Assembly: GCF_020687245.1 (NCBI RefSeq)
Contig: NZ_JAJEQG010000002.1
Location: forward strand, 62,001 to 126,000
Source of the DNA: Faecalibacterium longum CLA-AA-H243
GTDB taxonomy: Bacteria; Bacillota; Clostridia; Oscillospirales; Ruminococcaceae
DNA: 64,000 nt
Direction of reading: 5' to 3'
The position numbers and the translations under genes are program-made. This document shows positions 8,048-16,162 of this stretch, one piece after another; positions within the stretch are counted from its first letter, which is position 1; every line of letters starts with the position of its first letter. Below the pieces are notes generated by a model. That model did not search any database. It was not told where the DNA came from and saw only the letters and a list, made by a program, of their open reading frames with translations.

Positions 8048-9910
8048 ATGTTTGATCCGAAACTGAAAGAAGCGCTGTCCCGGGTGCAGAAGCCGGGCCG
8101 TTACACCGGCGGCGAACCGGGCAGCGTCTATAAAAATAAAGACGAGGTAGACGTCCGCTTCGCGTTCTGTTTCCCGGACACCTACGAAGTGGGCATGTCC
8201 TTTCTGGGCGAAAAAATCCTCTACGAGCTGCTGAACAGCCACGAAAACTGGTGGTGTGAGCGCGCCTTTATGCCGTGGCTGGATATGAAGGCTGAGATGG
8301 AGCGCCTGAACCTGCCCCTCTACACGATGGAGAGCAAAGACCCCCTCACGGCTTTCGACGCTGTGGGCTTTACGCTCCAATATGAGCTGTCCTACACCAA
8401 CATCCTCGCCATGCTGGATCTGGCGGGCATCCCGTTCTATTCGAAAGACCGCGACGAGAGCTGGCCCCTCATCGTGGCGGGCGGCCCCTGCGCCTGCAAC
8501 TCCGAGCCCATCGCCGACTTCTTCGACGTCGTCCAGTTGGGCGAGGGCGAAAACCAGCTGCCCGGCATCTGCGCCGAAATCGAAAAGGCCAAGAAAGAGG
8601 GCGGCGTCTCCAAGAAAGAGCTGCTGCTCCGCATCGCCAGGATCCCCGGCGTCTATATCCCGGCTTTCTACGACATCGAATACTACGAGGATGGCCGTGT
8701 TAAGTCCATCACTCCCAACGAGCCGGGCATCCCGGCGGTCATCACCAAGGCCATCATCAAGAACCTGAACGACTTTGCGCCCCCGACCAACTTCGTCGTC
8801 CCGATGGTGGGTGCCATCCAGGACCGCGCCAGCGTCGAGGTGCTGCGCGGCTGTGTGCGCGGCTGTCGGTTCTGTCAGGCAGGCTTCCTCTACCGCCCCA
8901 TGCGCCAGCGCGACGCCAACCTGCTGAACAAGGCCGCACAGGATCTCTGCGCCAACACCGGCTACGAGGAGCTGAGCCTTTCCAGCCTGTCCACCTCTGA
9001 CCACAGCCAGCTCGAAGAGCTGCTGGACGATTTGAACGAGTGGGCGCCGAAAGAGCACGTCAGCCTGTCGCTGCCCTCTCTGCGGATGGACAACTTCTCC
9101 CAGAGCCTCATTGAAAAAACCACCAAGGTGCGCAAGAGCGGCCTGACCTTTGCCGCTGAGGCCGGGACCCAGCGCCTGCGCGACGTCATCAATAAGAACG
9201 TCACCTGGGACGAAATCGAAAAGACCTGCTCGCTGGCCTTTGCCAACGGCTACACCTCCGTCAAGCTCTACTTCATGATGGGCCTTCCCACCGAGACGAT
9301 GGAGGACATCGAGGGCATCGCCGAGACCGCTCAGAAAGTGGTCGATTTGTTCTACTCCAATCCCAAGCACGCCAAGGGCCGCGGCGTGCAGGTGACCATC
9401 AGCTGCGCCTGCTTCGTGCCGAAGCCCCACACCCCTTTCCAGTTCGTCCCGATGGATACCGAAGAGATGCTGCAGGCCAAGCAGAAGCACCTGCTCGAAA
9501 GCGTCCACAGCCGCAAAATCAAGGTCAACTACCACGACAGCACCACCAGCTTCCTCGAAGGCGTATTTGCCAAGGGCGACCGCCGCTTGGCTCCCGTCAT
9601 CCTCGAGGCCTACAAGCGCGGCTGCTATTTTGACGGCTGGGAAGAGTGCTTCAAGTACGACACCTGGATGCAGGTCTTCGAGGACATGGGCATTGACCCC
9701 AAGTTCTACTGCCAGCGCGCGATCGGTCTGGACGAAGTGACCCCGTGGAGCCACATGGACTACGGCGTCACCCACGAATATCTGGTGCGGGAGTACAACA
9801 AGGCCCTCGCGGCTCAGACCACTCAGCCCTGCAACCGTGCCTGCCACGGCTGCGGCGCAAACCATCTGTTAGGAGGACCGTGCTTTGATTACAGTAAGGA
9901 TCTCGTTTAA
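8048..9910 (+). CDS. B12-type radical SAM protein of the TIGR03960 family
   Basis: A 620-residue protein. Residues about 30-190 resemble a cobalamin-binding-like N domain as in other long radical SAM enzymes; the iron-sulfur motif RGCVRGCRFC puts the cluster cysteines at 269, 273 and 276 (CxxxCxxC). The C-terminus is Cys-rich (CNRACHGCG), possibly a second metal site. The start is ATG 8048, 6 nt after GGAGG (8037-8041); a TTG three bases earlier is too close to the SD. Its 3' end overlaps by 26 nt the gene for a DUF2344 protein, the conserved partner of this family. The reaction is unknown as far as I am aware; a tRNA or rRNA modification role is only a guess. Confidence 0.88.
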   Translation: MFDPKLKEALSRVQKPGRYTGGEPGSVYKNKDEVDVRFAFCFPDTYEVGMSFLGEKILYELLNSHENWWCERAFMPWLDMKAEMERLNLPLYTMESKDPLTAFDAVGFTLQYELSYTNILAMLDLAGIPFYSKDRDESWPLIVAGGPCACNSEPIADFFDVVQLGEGENQLPGICAEIEKAKKEGGVSKKELLLRIARIPGVYIPAFYDIEYYEDGRVKSITPNEPGIPAVITKAIIKNLNDFAPPTNFVVPMVGAIQDRASVEVLRGCVRGCRFCQAGFLYRPMRQRDANLLNKAAQDLCANTGYEELSLSSLSTSDHSQLEELLDDLNEWAPKEHVSLSLPSLRMDNFSQSLIEKTTKVRKSGLTFAAEAGTQRLRDVINKNVTWDEIEKTCSLAFANGYTSVKLYFMMGLPTETMEDIEGIAETAQKVVDLFYSNPKHAKGRGVQVTISCACFVPKPHTPFQFVPMDTEEMLQAKQKHLLESVHSRKIKVNYHDSTTSFLEGVFAKGDRRLAPVILEAYKRGCYFDGWEECFKYDTWMQVFEDMGIDPKFYCQRAIGLDEVTPWSHMDYGVTHEYLVREYNKALAAQTTQPCNRACHGCGANHLLGGPCFDYSKDLV

Positions 9911-10529
9911 GAAGATGAACGAAGCCTCCTACATCTCCCTGCTGGATATGCAGCGGGTGATGCAGCGGGTGCTCAAGCGCAGCGGCCTGCCGGTGTGGCA
10001 TACGCTGGGCTTTAATCCCCACATCTATATGACTTTTGCCTGCCCGCTCTCGCTGGGGCAGGAGAGCCAGTGCGAGTGCGTGGATGTCAAGACCGAGGCC
10101 GAAAACCCCGATTTTGCCCAGTGGCAGACGGCGCTGAACGCCATCATGCCTGCCGGAATCGAGGTCTACCGCGTGGAACCGGTGAAGATGAAGGCCGACG
10201 CCATCGCTTACGCCTGCTACCGCATCCGCTACCCGGCGGACGCCGCGGAAAAGCTTGCACAGTACAATGCCCTCGACAGCGTGCCGGTGGAGAAAAAGAG
10301 CAAGCGCGGCGTCAGGATGGTCGAGATGAAGGAGTATGTCCCCACTCTCGAGCTTGAGACGAAAGGGGAGAGCGTAAGCTTTGCGGTCTGCCTGCCTGCC
10401 TCGCAGGACCTGAACCTGAATCCCTCGCTGCTGACGGCGGCGCTGGAAGCAAAATTCGGGGTCCCGGCGGCAAACGCCTCTATCCTGCGCACCGAATTTC
10501 TGACGGCAGACAAGCAGAAGTTCGAGTAA
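9885..10529 (+). CDS. DUF2344 radical SAM-linked protein (TIGR03936)
   Basis: A 214-residue protein starting at TTG 9885, 8 nt after a perfect AGGAGG (9871-9876). The rare start is supported because the conserved family opening (RISFKKMNEASYISLLDMQR, then a hydrophobic strand) begins immediately there. It is the usual companion of the upstream radical SAM protein; in some bacteria the two are fused. The 26-nt overlap implies coupled translation and a 1:1 complex. In other Firmicutes I recall the pair near rng-rplU-rpmA; here it lies upstream of rplS. No catalytic motif is visible; it may act as a substrate-binding subunit. Confidence 0.88.
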   Translation: MITVRISFKKMNEASYISLLDMQRVMQRVLKRSGLPVWHTLGFNPHIYMTFACPLSLGQESQCECVDVKTEAENPDFAQWQTALNAIMPAGIEVYRVEPVKMKADAIAYACYRIRYPADAAEKLAQYNALDSVPVEKKSKRGVRMVEMKEYVPTLELETKGESVSFAVCLPASQDLNLNPSLLTAALEAKFGVPAANASILRTEFLTADKQKFE

Positions 10530-10583
10530 GAACGGTCTATCAAAGCCAGAGCGAAAATTTTTGCATAAATTTGCCCGAAACAC

Positions 10584-10612
10584 TTGCTTTTACGGGTGGT
10601 TTGTGCTATCCT
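10584..10612 (+). promoter_or_regulatory. Promoter of rplS
   Basis: TTGCTT (10584-10589), 17-nt spacer, TATCCT (10607-10612) with an extended -10 TGC directly before it. Transcription would start near 10619. Confidence 0.65.
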
Positions 10613-10618
10613 ATTAAG

Positions 10619-10733
10619 GCGTTAGTGTCCGCTGAGACCACAGCGGGGTTAATGACACATATCATTAAACGGGCGGTCCTCTGACGGCAGTTCGCCGTGT
10701 ATGAACGTCTAAAAACAAATGGAGGAATTCAAA
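10619..10733 (+). promoter_or_regulatory. Structured 5' leader of rplS, candidate L19 autoregulatory leader
   Basis: About 115 nt of untranslated leader. GTGTC (10626-10630) pairs with GACAC (10654-10658) and encloses a CGCTG/CAGCG hairpin; a smaller CGG...CCG hairpin follows before the SD GGAGG (10721-10725). An L19 leader RNA is known in Firmicutes, which fits, but I could not compare it with the covariance model. Confidence 0.5.
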
Positions 10734-11075
10734 ATGGACGCACTGAAGATTATTTCTGAAGGCAGCATCAAGGCTGAGAAGCCCCAGTTCAACGTCGGCG
10801 ATACCGTCCGCGTTGATGTTCGTATCAAGGAAGGCGAGCGCGAGCGTATTCAGGCTTTCGAGGGTACCGTCATTGCTAAGAAGCACGGCGGCGTCGCAGA
10901 GACCTTTACCGTTCGTCGCGTTTCCTACGGCGTCGGCATCGAGCGTGTCTTCCCCATCAACAGCCCCTTCGTCGAGAAGGTCACTGTTGTCCGTAAGGGC
11001 AAGGTCCGCCGCGCAAAGCTGTTCTACCTGCGTGGTCGTACCGGCAAGGCTGCCAAGGTCAAGAGCGATATTTGA
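10734..11075 (+). CDS. rplS: 50S ribosomal protein L19
   Basis: A 113-residue large-subunit protein at the 30S-50S interface. Conserved features visible: [24 protein letters not shown], the repeated [15 protein letters not shown] stretch and the basic C-terminal [13 protein letters not shown]. The start is ATG 10734, 8 nt after GGAGG; an in-frame ATG at 10719 overlaps the SD and is rejected. Codon use is strongly biased to GCT, AAG and GTC, as expected of a highly expressed gene. It has its own promoter, leader and a strong terminator, so it is largely monocistronic even though lepB-rbgA-rnhB follow. Confidence 0.98.
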   Translation: MDALKIISEGSIKAEKPQFNVGDTVRVDVRIKEGERERIQAFEGTVIAKKHGGVAETFTVRRVSYGVGIERVFPINSPFVEKVTVVRKGKVRRAKLFYLRGRTGKAAKVKSDI

Positions 11076-11100
11076 TGATTCCCCGTTTCAAAGCGGGAGA

Positions 11101-11130
11101 AAAGGGGACAACTCGTTTGTCCCCTTTTTT
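11101..11130 (+). terminator. Rho-independent terminator after rplS
   Basis: An 11-bp stem (11101-11111 with 11117-11127), 5-nt loop, with the stem running into a T run ending at 11130. Confidence 0.92.
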
Positions 11131-11207
11131 CTGTTATACGGCGCTTTTGGCGCAGAGACAGAGAAAATAAAAACGGGCAGAAGCCCGGATAAAGAGGTGC
11201 ATCGGAT

Positions 11208-11750
11208 ATGGAACAGTCACAGTCTGCTGTCCGTGGTCAGGGCCTGCTGGAATGGTACGAAGCGCTTATTTCGGCGGCGCTGGTGCTGGTGCTGGTGTTT
11301 TCCTTTTTCTTCCGTATCATTCAGGTGGACGGCGAGTCGATGGTGCCTACGCTGGAAAACGGCGATAAACTCGTCGTCTGGGGCGCAGGCTATGAGCCTC
11401 AGCGGGGCGATGTGGTCATCGTGGACAGCTACACCAGCTATGGCCGCCCCCTGGTCAAGCGTGTCATCGCCAAAGGCGGCGACACCATCTCCATCGACTA
11501 TGCCACCGGAACGGTAGAGGTCAATGGAAAGGTGCTGGAAGAGGATTACATCGCAGAGCCGACCTATCTGGGCTATGATGTGGAGTTCCCGTACACTGTG
11601 CCTGAGGGGACGGTGTTCGTGATGGGAGACAACCGCAACGCCTCGCTGGACAGCCGCTCGAGCTATGTCGGCTGCATCGACGAACAGGATATACTGGGCA
11701 AAGTGCTGCTCTGCTTTTTGCCCATTTCGGATTTTGGAGTGGTAAAATGA
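11208..11750 (+). CDS. lepB: Signal peptidase I
   Basis: Membrane serine protease that cleaves signal peptides of exported proteins. The 180 residues have a single N-terminal membrane anchor (about 18-38), then the catalytic region: Ser44 in GESMVPTL and the general base Lys84 in LVKRVIAKGGD, followed by the MGDNRNASLDSR box. Size and single anchor match the Gram-positive SipS type. GAGGTG upstream supports ATG 11208. The stop overlaps the rbgA start (ATGA), beginning a tightly coupled lepB-rbgA-rnhB-yraN operon. Confidence 0.96.
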   Translation: MEQSQSAVRGQGLLEWYEALISAALVLVLVFSFFFRIIQVDGESMVPTLENGDKLVVWGAGYEPQRGDVVIVDSYTSYGRPLVKRVIAKGGDTISIDYATGTVEVNGKVLEEDYIAEPTYLGYDVEFPYTVPEGTVFVMGDNRNASLDSRSSYVGCIDEQDILGKVLLCFLPISDFGVVK

Positions 11751-12670
11751 ACAATCAGGACACCCGGTTTGCAAACCAATATGCCATCCAGTGGTTCCCG
11801 GGCCATATGGCCAAGACGCTGCGGATGATGGAGCAGGAGATCCAGCACGTTGACGCAAGCCTTGTACTGCTGGACGCCCGCATCCCACTGTCCAGCCTCA
11901 ACCCGGAGATCGAGCGCATCACGGCCCGCAAGCCCAAGCTCTATGCGCTGAACAAAGCGGACCTCGCCGACCCCACCGTGACGGAAGAGTGGATACGCTA
12001 CTTCCACGAGGCAGACGCGGGCTGTGTCGCCATCAGTGCCAAGCAGAAAGGCGGCGCGAACGCCGTCAAGGCCGCGATCGAAAAGGAACTGTCCGGCCTG
12101 CTGGCACGCCGCCAGAACCGCGGCATGGCCGGTGCCAAGACGCAGGTCATGCTCTGCGGCATCCCCAATGTGGGCAAATCTACCTTCATCAATACCTTCG
12201 CAGGCTCTGCCCGCGCCAAGGCGGCTGACCGTCCCGGCGTGACCAAGGGCAAGCAGTGGGTCAGCACCGAAAAGTTCGACCTGCTGGATATGCCCGGTGT
12301 GCTCTGGAAGAAGTTTGATTCTAAGACCATCGCCTCGAATCTGGCCTTCATCGGCTCCATCAAGGATGACATCCTTGATGTCGAGGAGCTGGCCATGAAC
12401 CTTTTGGATGAGGTGCGCCGCAACTATCCCGACCTCGTGGCCCAGCGCTACAAGCTGGACGCCGAGACGCTGGCTCTGCCGCCCTACGAGCTGATGGAGG
12501 CCATCGGCCGCAAGCGAGGTCTGCTGGTGCGGGGCGGCGAGGTGAACACCGAGCGCTGTGCCGTGATGCTGGTGGATGAGTTCCGCGCTTGCAAGTGGGG
12601 CCGCATCTCCCTTGAGCGCCCGCCCCAGCGGGACGACATGGCCGACTTTGCCGAGGAGGACGAGGAATGA
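11747..12670 (+). CDS. rbgA: Ribosome biogenesis GTPase RbgA (YlqF)
   Basis: Circularly permuted GTPase for late 50S assembly. The G motifs appear in permuted order: G4 NKAD (residues 69-72), G1 GIPNVGKST (138-146), G3 DMPG (181-184). The N-terminal [12 protein letters not shown] is typical of RbgA/YlqF. The 307-residue length is slightly longer than B. subtilis RbgA, mostly from an acidic C-terminal end. The gene overlaps lepB by 4 nt and rnhB by 4 nt, so the three are translationally coupled; the same order occurs in many Firmicutes. Confidence 0.96.
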   Translation: MNNQDTRFANQYAIQWFPGHMAKTLRMMEQEIQHVDASLVLLDARIPLSSLNPEIERITARKPKLYALNKADLADPTVTEEWIRYFHEADAGCVAISAKQKGGANAVKAAIEKELSGLLARRQNRGMAGAKTQVMLCGIPNVGKSTFINTFAGSARAKAADRPGVTKGKQWVSTEKFDLLDMPGVLWKKFDSKTIASNLAFIGSIKDDILDVEELAMNLLDEVRRNYPDLVAQRYKLDAETLALPPYELMEAIGRKRGLLVRGGEVNTERCAVMLVDEFRACKWGRISLERPPQRDDMADFAEEDEE

Positions 12671-13311
12671 AGCGCCGGACGGATGAGGAAATCTCCGCGC
12701 CGCTCTACGCCTACGATGCCGACATCCGGGCGCAGTATGGCTGCTTTGCGGGCGTAGACGAGGCAGGCCGCGGCCCGCTGTGCGGCCCGGTCTGTGTGGC
12801 CGCCTGCATCCTCGACCCCGAGGATCCGGTCTACGGCATCAACGACTCCAAGAAGCTGAACGAGAAAAAGCGGGAGGCTCTTTTCGACCAAATCGTTGAA
12901 AAGGCATTGGCTTACAAGATCGTCTTCGTCGGCCCCGACATCATCGACCGCGACAATATCCTGAATGCCACCATGAGCGGGATGCGTCAGGCCGTGGAGG
13001 GGCTGGACATCGTGCCGAACCTCGTCCTTGTGGATGGCAACCGCATCCCGGCCGGGCTGACTATGCCCGCACAGCCGGTGGTGAAGGGCGACGCCACCAG
13101 CGCCAGCATCGGCGCAGCGTCCATTCTGGCCAAAGTCAGCCGTGACCGCTATATGCTGGAGCTGGACAAGCAGTATCCCCAGTATCAGCTGGCAAAGCAC
13201 AAGGGCTACGGCACCAAGCTCCACTACGAACTCATTGCCCAGTATGGCATTCAGCCGTTCTACCGCCGCAGCTTCCTCAAAAAGCAGGGCTACTGGCCCG
13301 AGGGCAAGTGA
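12667..13311 (+). CDS. rnhB: Ribonuclease HII
   Basis: Cleaves RNA in RNA-DNA hybrids, including single ribonucleotides in DNA. The signature GVDEAGRGP gives metal-binding Asp31 and Glu32; the other acidic residues lie in LVDGNRI and in the region before [18 protein letters not shown]. The 214-residue length is normal, without the N-terminal domain of RnhC. The start ATG 12667 overlaps the rbgA stop, and the stop overlaps the yraN start. Confidence 0.96.
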   Translation: MKRRTDEEISAPLYAYDADIRAQYGCFAGVDEAGRGPLCGPVCVAACILDPEDPVYGINDSKKLNEKKREALFDQIVEKALAYKIVFVGPDIIDRDNILNATMSGMRQAVEGLDIVPNLVLVDGNRIPAGLTMPAQPVVKGDATSASIGAASILAKVSRDRYMLELDKQYPQYQLAKHKGYGTKLHYELIAQYGIQPFYRRSFLKKQGYWPEGK

Positions 13312-13676
13312 TGGACCGGGCCGAGACAGGCCGCAGGGGAGAAGCAGCCGCCGCGCGTTTCTACGAAAAACAGGGCGCGGCCCTCATCACCCACAATTAT
13401 CACACCCGGATGGGGGAGATAGACCTCATCCTGCGGGAACCGGACGGAACACTGGTGTTCTGCGAGGTAAAGACCCGCGCCAAAGACTCTCTGGATACCC
13501 CCGCTGCGGCGGTCAACGCCGCCAAGCAGCGCCGTATCATCGCATCCGCCGCATGGTATCTCCAAAGCACCCATCAGAGCGACGAGCCGGTGCGTTTCGA
13601 CGTGGCCGAAGTCGTCCCTCTTGACAGCGGGCGCTGGATGGTACATATTATAAAGGGCGCTTTTTGCGCGAAATAG
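13311..13676 (+). CDS. yraN: UPF0102 YraN family endonuclease-like protein
   Basis: A 121-residue protein of the UPF0102 group with a restriction-endonuclease-like fold. Family features visible: GRRGEAAAARFYEKQG, then MGEIDLILRE with Asp and Glu, and VFCEVKTR (the ExK part of a PD-(D/E)xK site). The A of the start ATG (13311) is the last base of the rnhB stop; a GTG 3 nt earlier is an alternative. GAGGG lies about 7 nt upstream. Function is not established for the family; Holliday-junction resolvase and recombination roles have been proposed from the fold. Confidence 0.92.
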   Translation: MDRAETGRRGEAAAARFYEKQGAALITHNYHTRMGEIDLILREPDGTLVFCEVKTRAKDSLDTPAAAVNAAKQRRIIASAAWYLQSTHQSDEPVRFDVAEVVPLDSGRWMVHIIKGAFCAK

Positions 13677-13773
13677 CAGGAAGTGCCGGTGGGAAAAGGC
13701 AGAAAACGGCTCTGGGCCGCTGCCGCACGACGAGGCCAAGTGATGGGCCTTTTGGCAAAAAGGAGCGATAACG

Positions 13774-15234
13774 ATGAAATTTTTCAGCACGAGAGACCAT
13801 TCCCGCATTGTGACCGCCTCTCAGGCGATCGCACAGGGCCTGTCGGATGAGGGCGGCCTGTTCGTCCCGGAAAGTTTTCCGCAGGTGGACGTGGAGGCAT
13901 TGTGCCAGCTGGATTATCCGGAGCTGGCCGCTGCCGTCGTCAGCGAATATCTGACCGACTACTCGAGAGACTTCCTCGCTGAGGCTGCTCGCACGACTTA
14001 TGGTGAGGCCTTCGGCGGCAAGGCCGGTTATCTGGCCCCGGTGGAGGGCGATACCTATGCCCTTGAGCTGTGGCACGGCCCGACCTGCGCCTTCAAGGAT
14101 TATGCCCTTCAGCTGATGCCGAAACTCCTCGTGGAGGCAAAGAAGAACCTCTCCCGCACCGAAAAGACCCTCATCCTCGTGGCGACCAGCGGCGACACCG
14201 GCAAGGCCGCACTGGACGGCTACCACGACATCCCGGGCGTCGAGATCGCCGTGTTCTACCCCACGGGCGGCACCAGCGAGATCCAGCGTCTGCAGATGGC
14301 TACGCAGGAGGGTGCAAATGTCGCCGTTTATGCCGTGCGCGGCAATTTCGACGACGCCCAGACCGGCGTGAAGAAGGTCTTCGGTGATAAAGCCATTGCG
14401 GCCAGACTGGCCGAGCGGAACATCCGCCTTTCCAGTGCCAATTCCATCAACTGGGGCCGCCTCGTGCCGCAGATCGTCTATTACTTCGCCGCTTATTCCC
14501 AGCTGCTCAAGGCGGGGAAAATTGCCTTCGGCGACAAGGTCGATTTCTGCGTCCCCACCGGCAACTTCGGCGATATTCTGGCCGGCTACTATGCAAAGCA
14601 GATGGGCCTGCCCGTCGGCAAGCTGGTCTGCGCCTCCAACCAGAACAACGTCCTGACCGACTTCCTCTCCACCGGCACTTACACTGCAAAGCGGGAGTTC
14701 TATAAGACTACTTCGCCCAGCATGGACATCCTCGTGTCCTCGAACCTTGAGCGCCTGCTCTACCACGTCACCGGCAGCGATGCCGAAGTGGCCGGCCTGA
14801 TGAAGAGCCTGAACGAGACGGGCCGCTACACCGTCCGTCCCGAGACGCTGAAGGCCATTCAGGAGAGCTTCGACTGCGGCTGGAGCAGTGAGGAACAGGT
14901 GGCAGGGGAGATCCGCGCCCGCTACGAGAAGGACGGCTACCTCTGCGATACCCATACGGCGGTGGCTTTCCATGTTGCCGCTCAGAAGAAACGGGACGGC
15001 GTGCCGATGGTGGTGCTTTCCACCGCCTCGCCCTTCAAGTTCCCGCGCAGCGTGCTGGAAGCTCTGGGCCACACTGCCCCGGAGAACGACTTCGAGGCCA
15101 TGCAGGCGCTGGAAGAGGCTACCGGCCGCACCGCTCCCGCAAGTCTCGCCGTCCTGCGGCAGAAGGCCGAGCGGTTCAGCACCGTCATCGACCCGGCTCA
15201 GATCGCGGAGGTGGCACTGGGCTGTCAGGCATGA
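13774..15234 (+). CDS. thrC: Threonine synthase
   Basis: PLP enzyme converting O-phosphohomoserine to threonine. The 486-residue length fits the long (E. coli/yeast-like) type. The PLP lysine is Lys108 in HGPTCAFKDYAL; SGDTGKAAL and the PTGNFGDILAGYYAK stretch are the phosphate and cofactor loops. AAGGAG lies 10 nt before ATG 13774. No hom or thrB is adjacent, so the threonine pathway is dispersed. The 97-nt gap after yraN contains only a weak GGCC...GGCC hairpin followed by TTTT near 13734-13752. Confidence 0.96.
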   Translation: MKFFSTRDHSRIVTASQAIAQGLSDEGGLFVPESFPQVDVEALCQLDYPELAAAVVSEYLTDYSRDFLAEAARTTYGEAFGGKAGYLAPVEGDTYALELWHGPTCAFKDYALQLMPKLLVEAKKNLSRTEKTLILVATSGDTGKAALDGYHDIPGVEIAVFYPTGGTSEIQRLQMATQEGANVAVYAVRGNFDDAQTGVKKVFGDKAIAARLAERNIRLSSANSINWGRLVPQIVYYFAAYSQLLKAGKIAFGDKVDFCVPTGNFGDILAGYYAKQMGLPVGKLVCASNQNNVLTDFLSTGTYTAKREFYKTTSPSMDILVSSNLERLLYHVTGSDAEVAGLMKSLNETGRYTVRPETLKAIQESFDCGWSSEEQVAGEIRARYEKDGYLCDTHTAVAFHVAAQKKRDGVPMVVLSTASPFKFPRSVLEALGHTAPENDFEAMQALEEATGRTAPASLAVLRQKAERFSTVIDPAQIAEVALGCQA

Positions 15235-15262
15235 CGAAAACCAGAACAGGAGTAAATAAACT

Positions 15263-15946
15263 ATGGCACTTTTTGTGCTTGGCGATACCCACCTTTCCCT
15301 GGGCGGCTCCAAGCCGATGGACGTTTTCCCCGGCTGGAACGGCTATGTGGAACGGCTGGAGGCCAACTGGCGCAAGCTCGTAAAGCCCGAGGATACCATT
15401 GTCCTTGCAGGCGACATCAGCTGGGCCATGCGTCTCACCGATACCCGCAAAGATTTCGGATTTCTGCAGCAGCTGCCCGGCCAGAAGCTCATCATGAAGG
15501 GAAATCACGACTATTGGTGGACCACCGCCAACAAGATGAACGCCTACCTGAAAGCCGAGGGCTTCGATACGCTCCACATCCTGCACAACAACTCCTACTC
15601 TGTGGAGGGCTACGCCATCTGCGGCACCCGGGGCTGGCTGTTCGATGTGGGGGAGCCTCACGACGAAAAGGTGATGAACCGGGAGATAGGCCGCTTGAAG
15701 ATGAGCCTCGACGCCGCAGAACCCGGGCTGGAAAAGCTGGTGTTCCTGCATTACCCGCCGGTCTACACCGGCACCAGCGCCCCCGAGATCGTGGCGACGC
15801 TGAGAGCCTACGGCATCAGGACCTGCTACTATGGCCATCTGCACGGCAATGCCATCCGCTATGCGGTGCAGGGCGATGTGGACGGCATCCGCTACAAGCT
15901 TGTCAGCGCTGACGGTCTGCGGTTCTGTCCCTACCGCATCAACTGA
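15263..15946 (+). CDS. Calcineurin-like metallophosphoesterase
   Basis: A 227-residue cytoplasmic member of the binuclear metallophosphoesterase superfamily. All motifs are present in order: GDTHLS near residue 7, GDISW near 50, GNHDYWW near 80, a later HYPP, and GHLHG near 195. No signal peptide or extra domain. It resembles a set of uncharacterised Firmicute phosphoesterases, not the DNA-repair SbcD or the diadenosine phosphatase. It stands between thrC and the tig promoter, 28 nt after thrC, probably co-transcribed with it. Substrate unknown. Confidence 0.9.
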   Translation: MALFVLGDTHLSLGGSKPMDVFPGWNGYVERLEANWRKLVKPEDTIVLAGDISWAMRLTDTRKDFGFLQQLPGQKLIMKGNHDYWWTTANKMNAYLKAEGFDTLHILHNNSYSVEGYAICGTRGWLFDVGEPHDEKVMNREIGRLKMSLDAAEPGLEKLVFLHYPPVYTGTSAPEIVATLRAYGIRTCYYGHLHGNAIRYAVQGDVDGIRYKLVSADGLRFCPYRIN

Positions 15947-15992
15947 GGCAGAGACCAAAATAGCAGAAATGACAAAAAGTCAAAATTTGGGG

Positions 15993-16021
15993 TGGCAATT
16001 CTATCACGACCGTGCTATAAT
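15993..16021 (+). promoter_or_regulatory. Promoter of tig
   Basis: Perfect TATAAT (16016-16021) with an extended TGC before it; the -35 TGGCAA (15993-15998) at 17 nt is weak, as is tolerated with an extended -10. A small inverted repeat TGAC-N5-GTCA lies upstream at 15970-15982. Confidence 0.72.
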
Positions 16022-16162
16022 AAGTTGTGACGCGATTGTTGCACCCAATTTGAGCGCGCGCGTCCCCGCATTTCGCAAACAGCAAGGACGCGGTGCGCGG
16101 TTGCAGGCGGCAGTTTTCCCGCTGCCCCAACGCAATAGAATATTTGAGTGGAGGATACACAA
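16022..16162 (+). promoter_or_regulatory. Long structured 5' leader of tig
   Basis: About 135 nt of untranslated RNA. CGCGTCC (16059-16065) pairs with GGACGCG (16086-16092) to form a stem with a 20-nt loop, and a GGCAG/CTGCC type hairpin follows near 16108-16126. GGAGG at 16150-16154 is the SD. No known regulatory RNA class recognised. Confidence 0.4.

Noticed and set aside
7520-9865. 781-codon open frame on the minus strand opposite the radical SAM gene
   Set aside because: It mirrors the codon structure of the plus-strand gene in a GC-rich genome, shows no recognisable domain and has no SD or promoter.
10719-10733. Upstream in-frame ATG of rplS
   Set aside because: It overlaps the GGAGG SD; L19 proteins begin at the later Met.
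13648-15312. Large minus-strand frame opposite thrC
   Set aside because: Shadow of thrC; no conserved motif.
15970-15982. TGAC-N5-GTCA inverted repeat upstream of the tig promoter
   Set aside because: Four-base arms are too short to call an operator without a second copy or known regulator.
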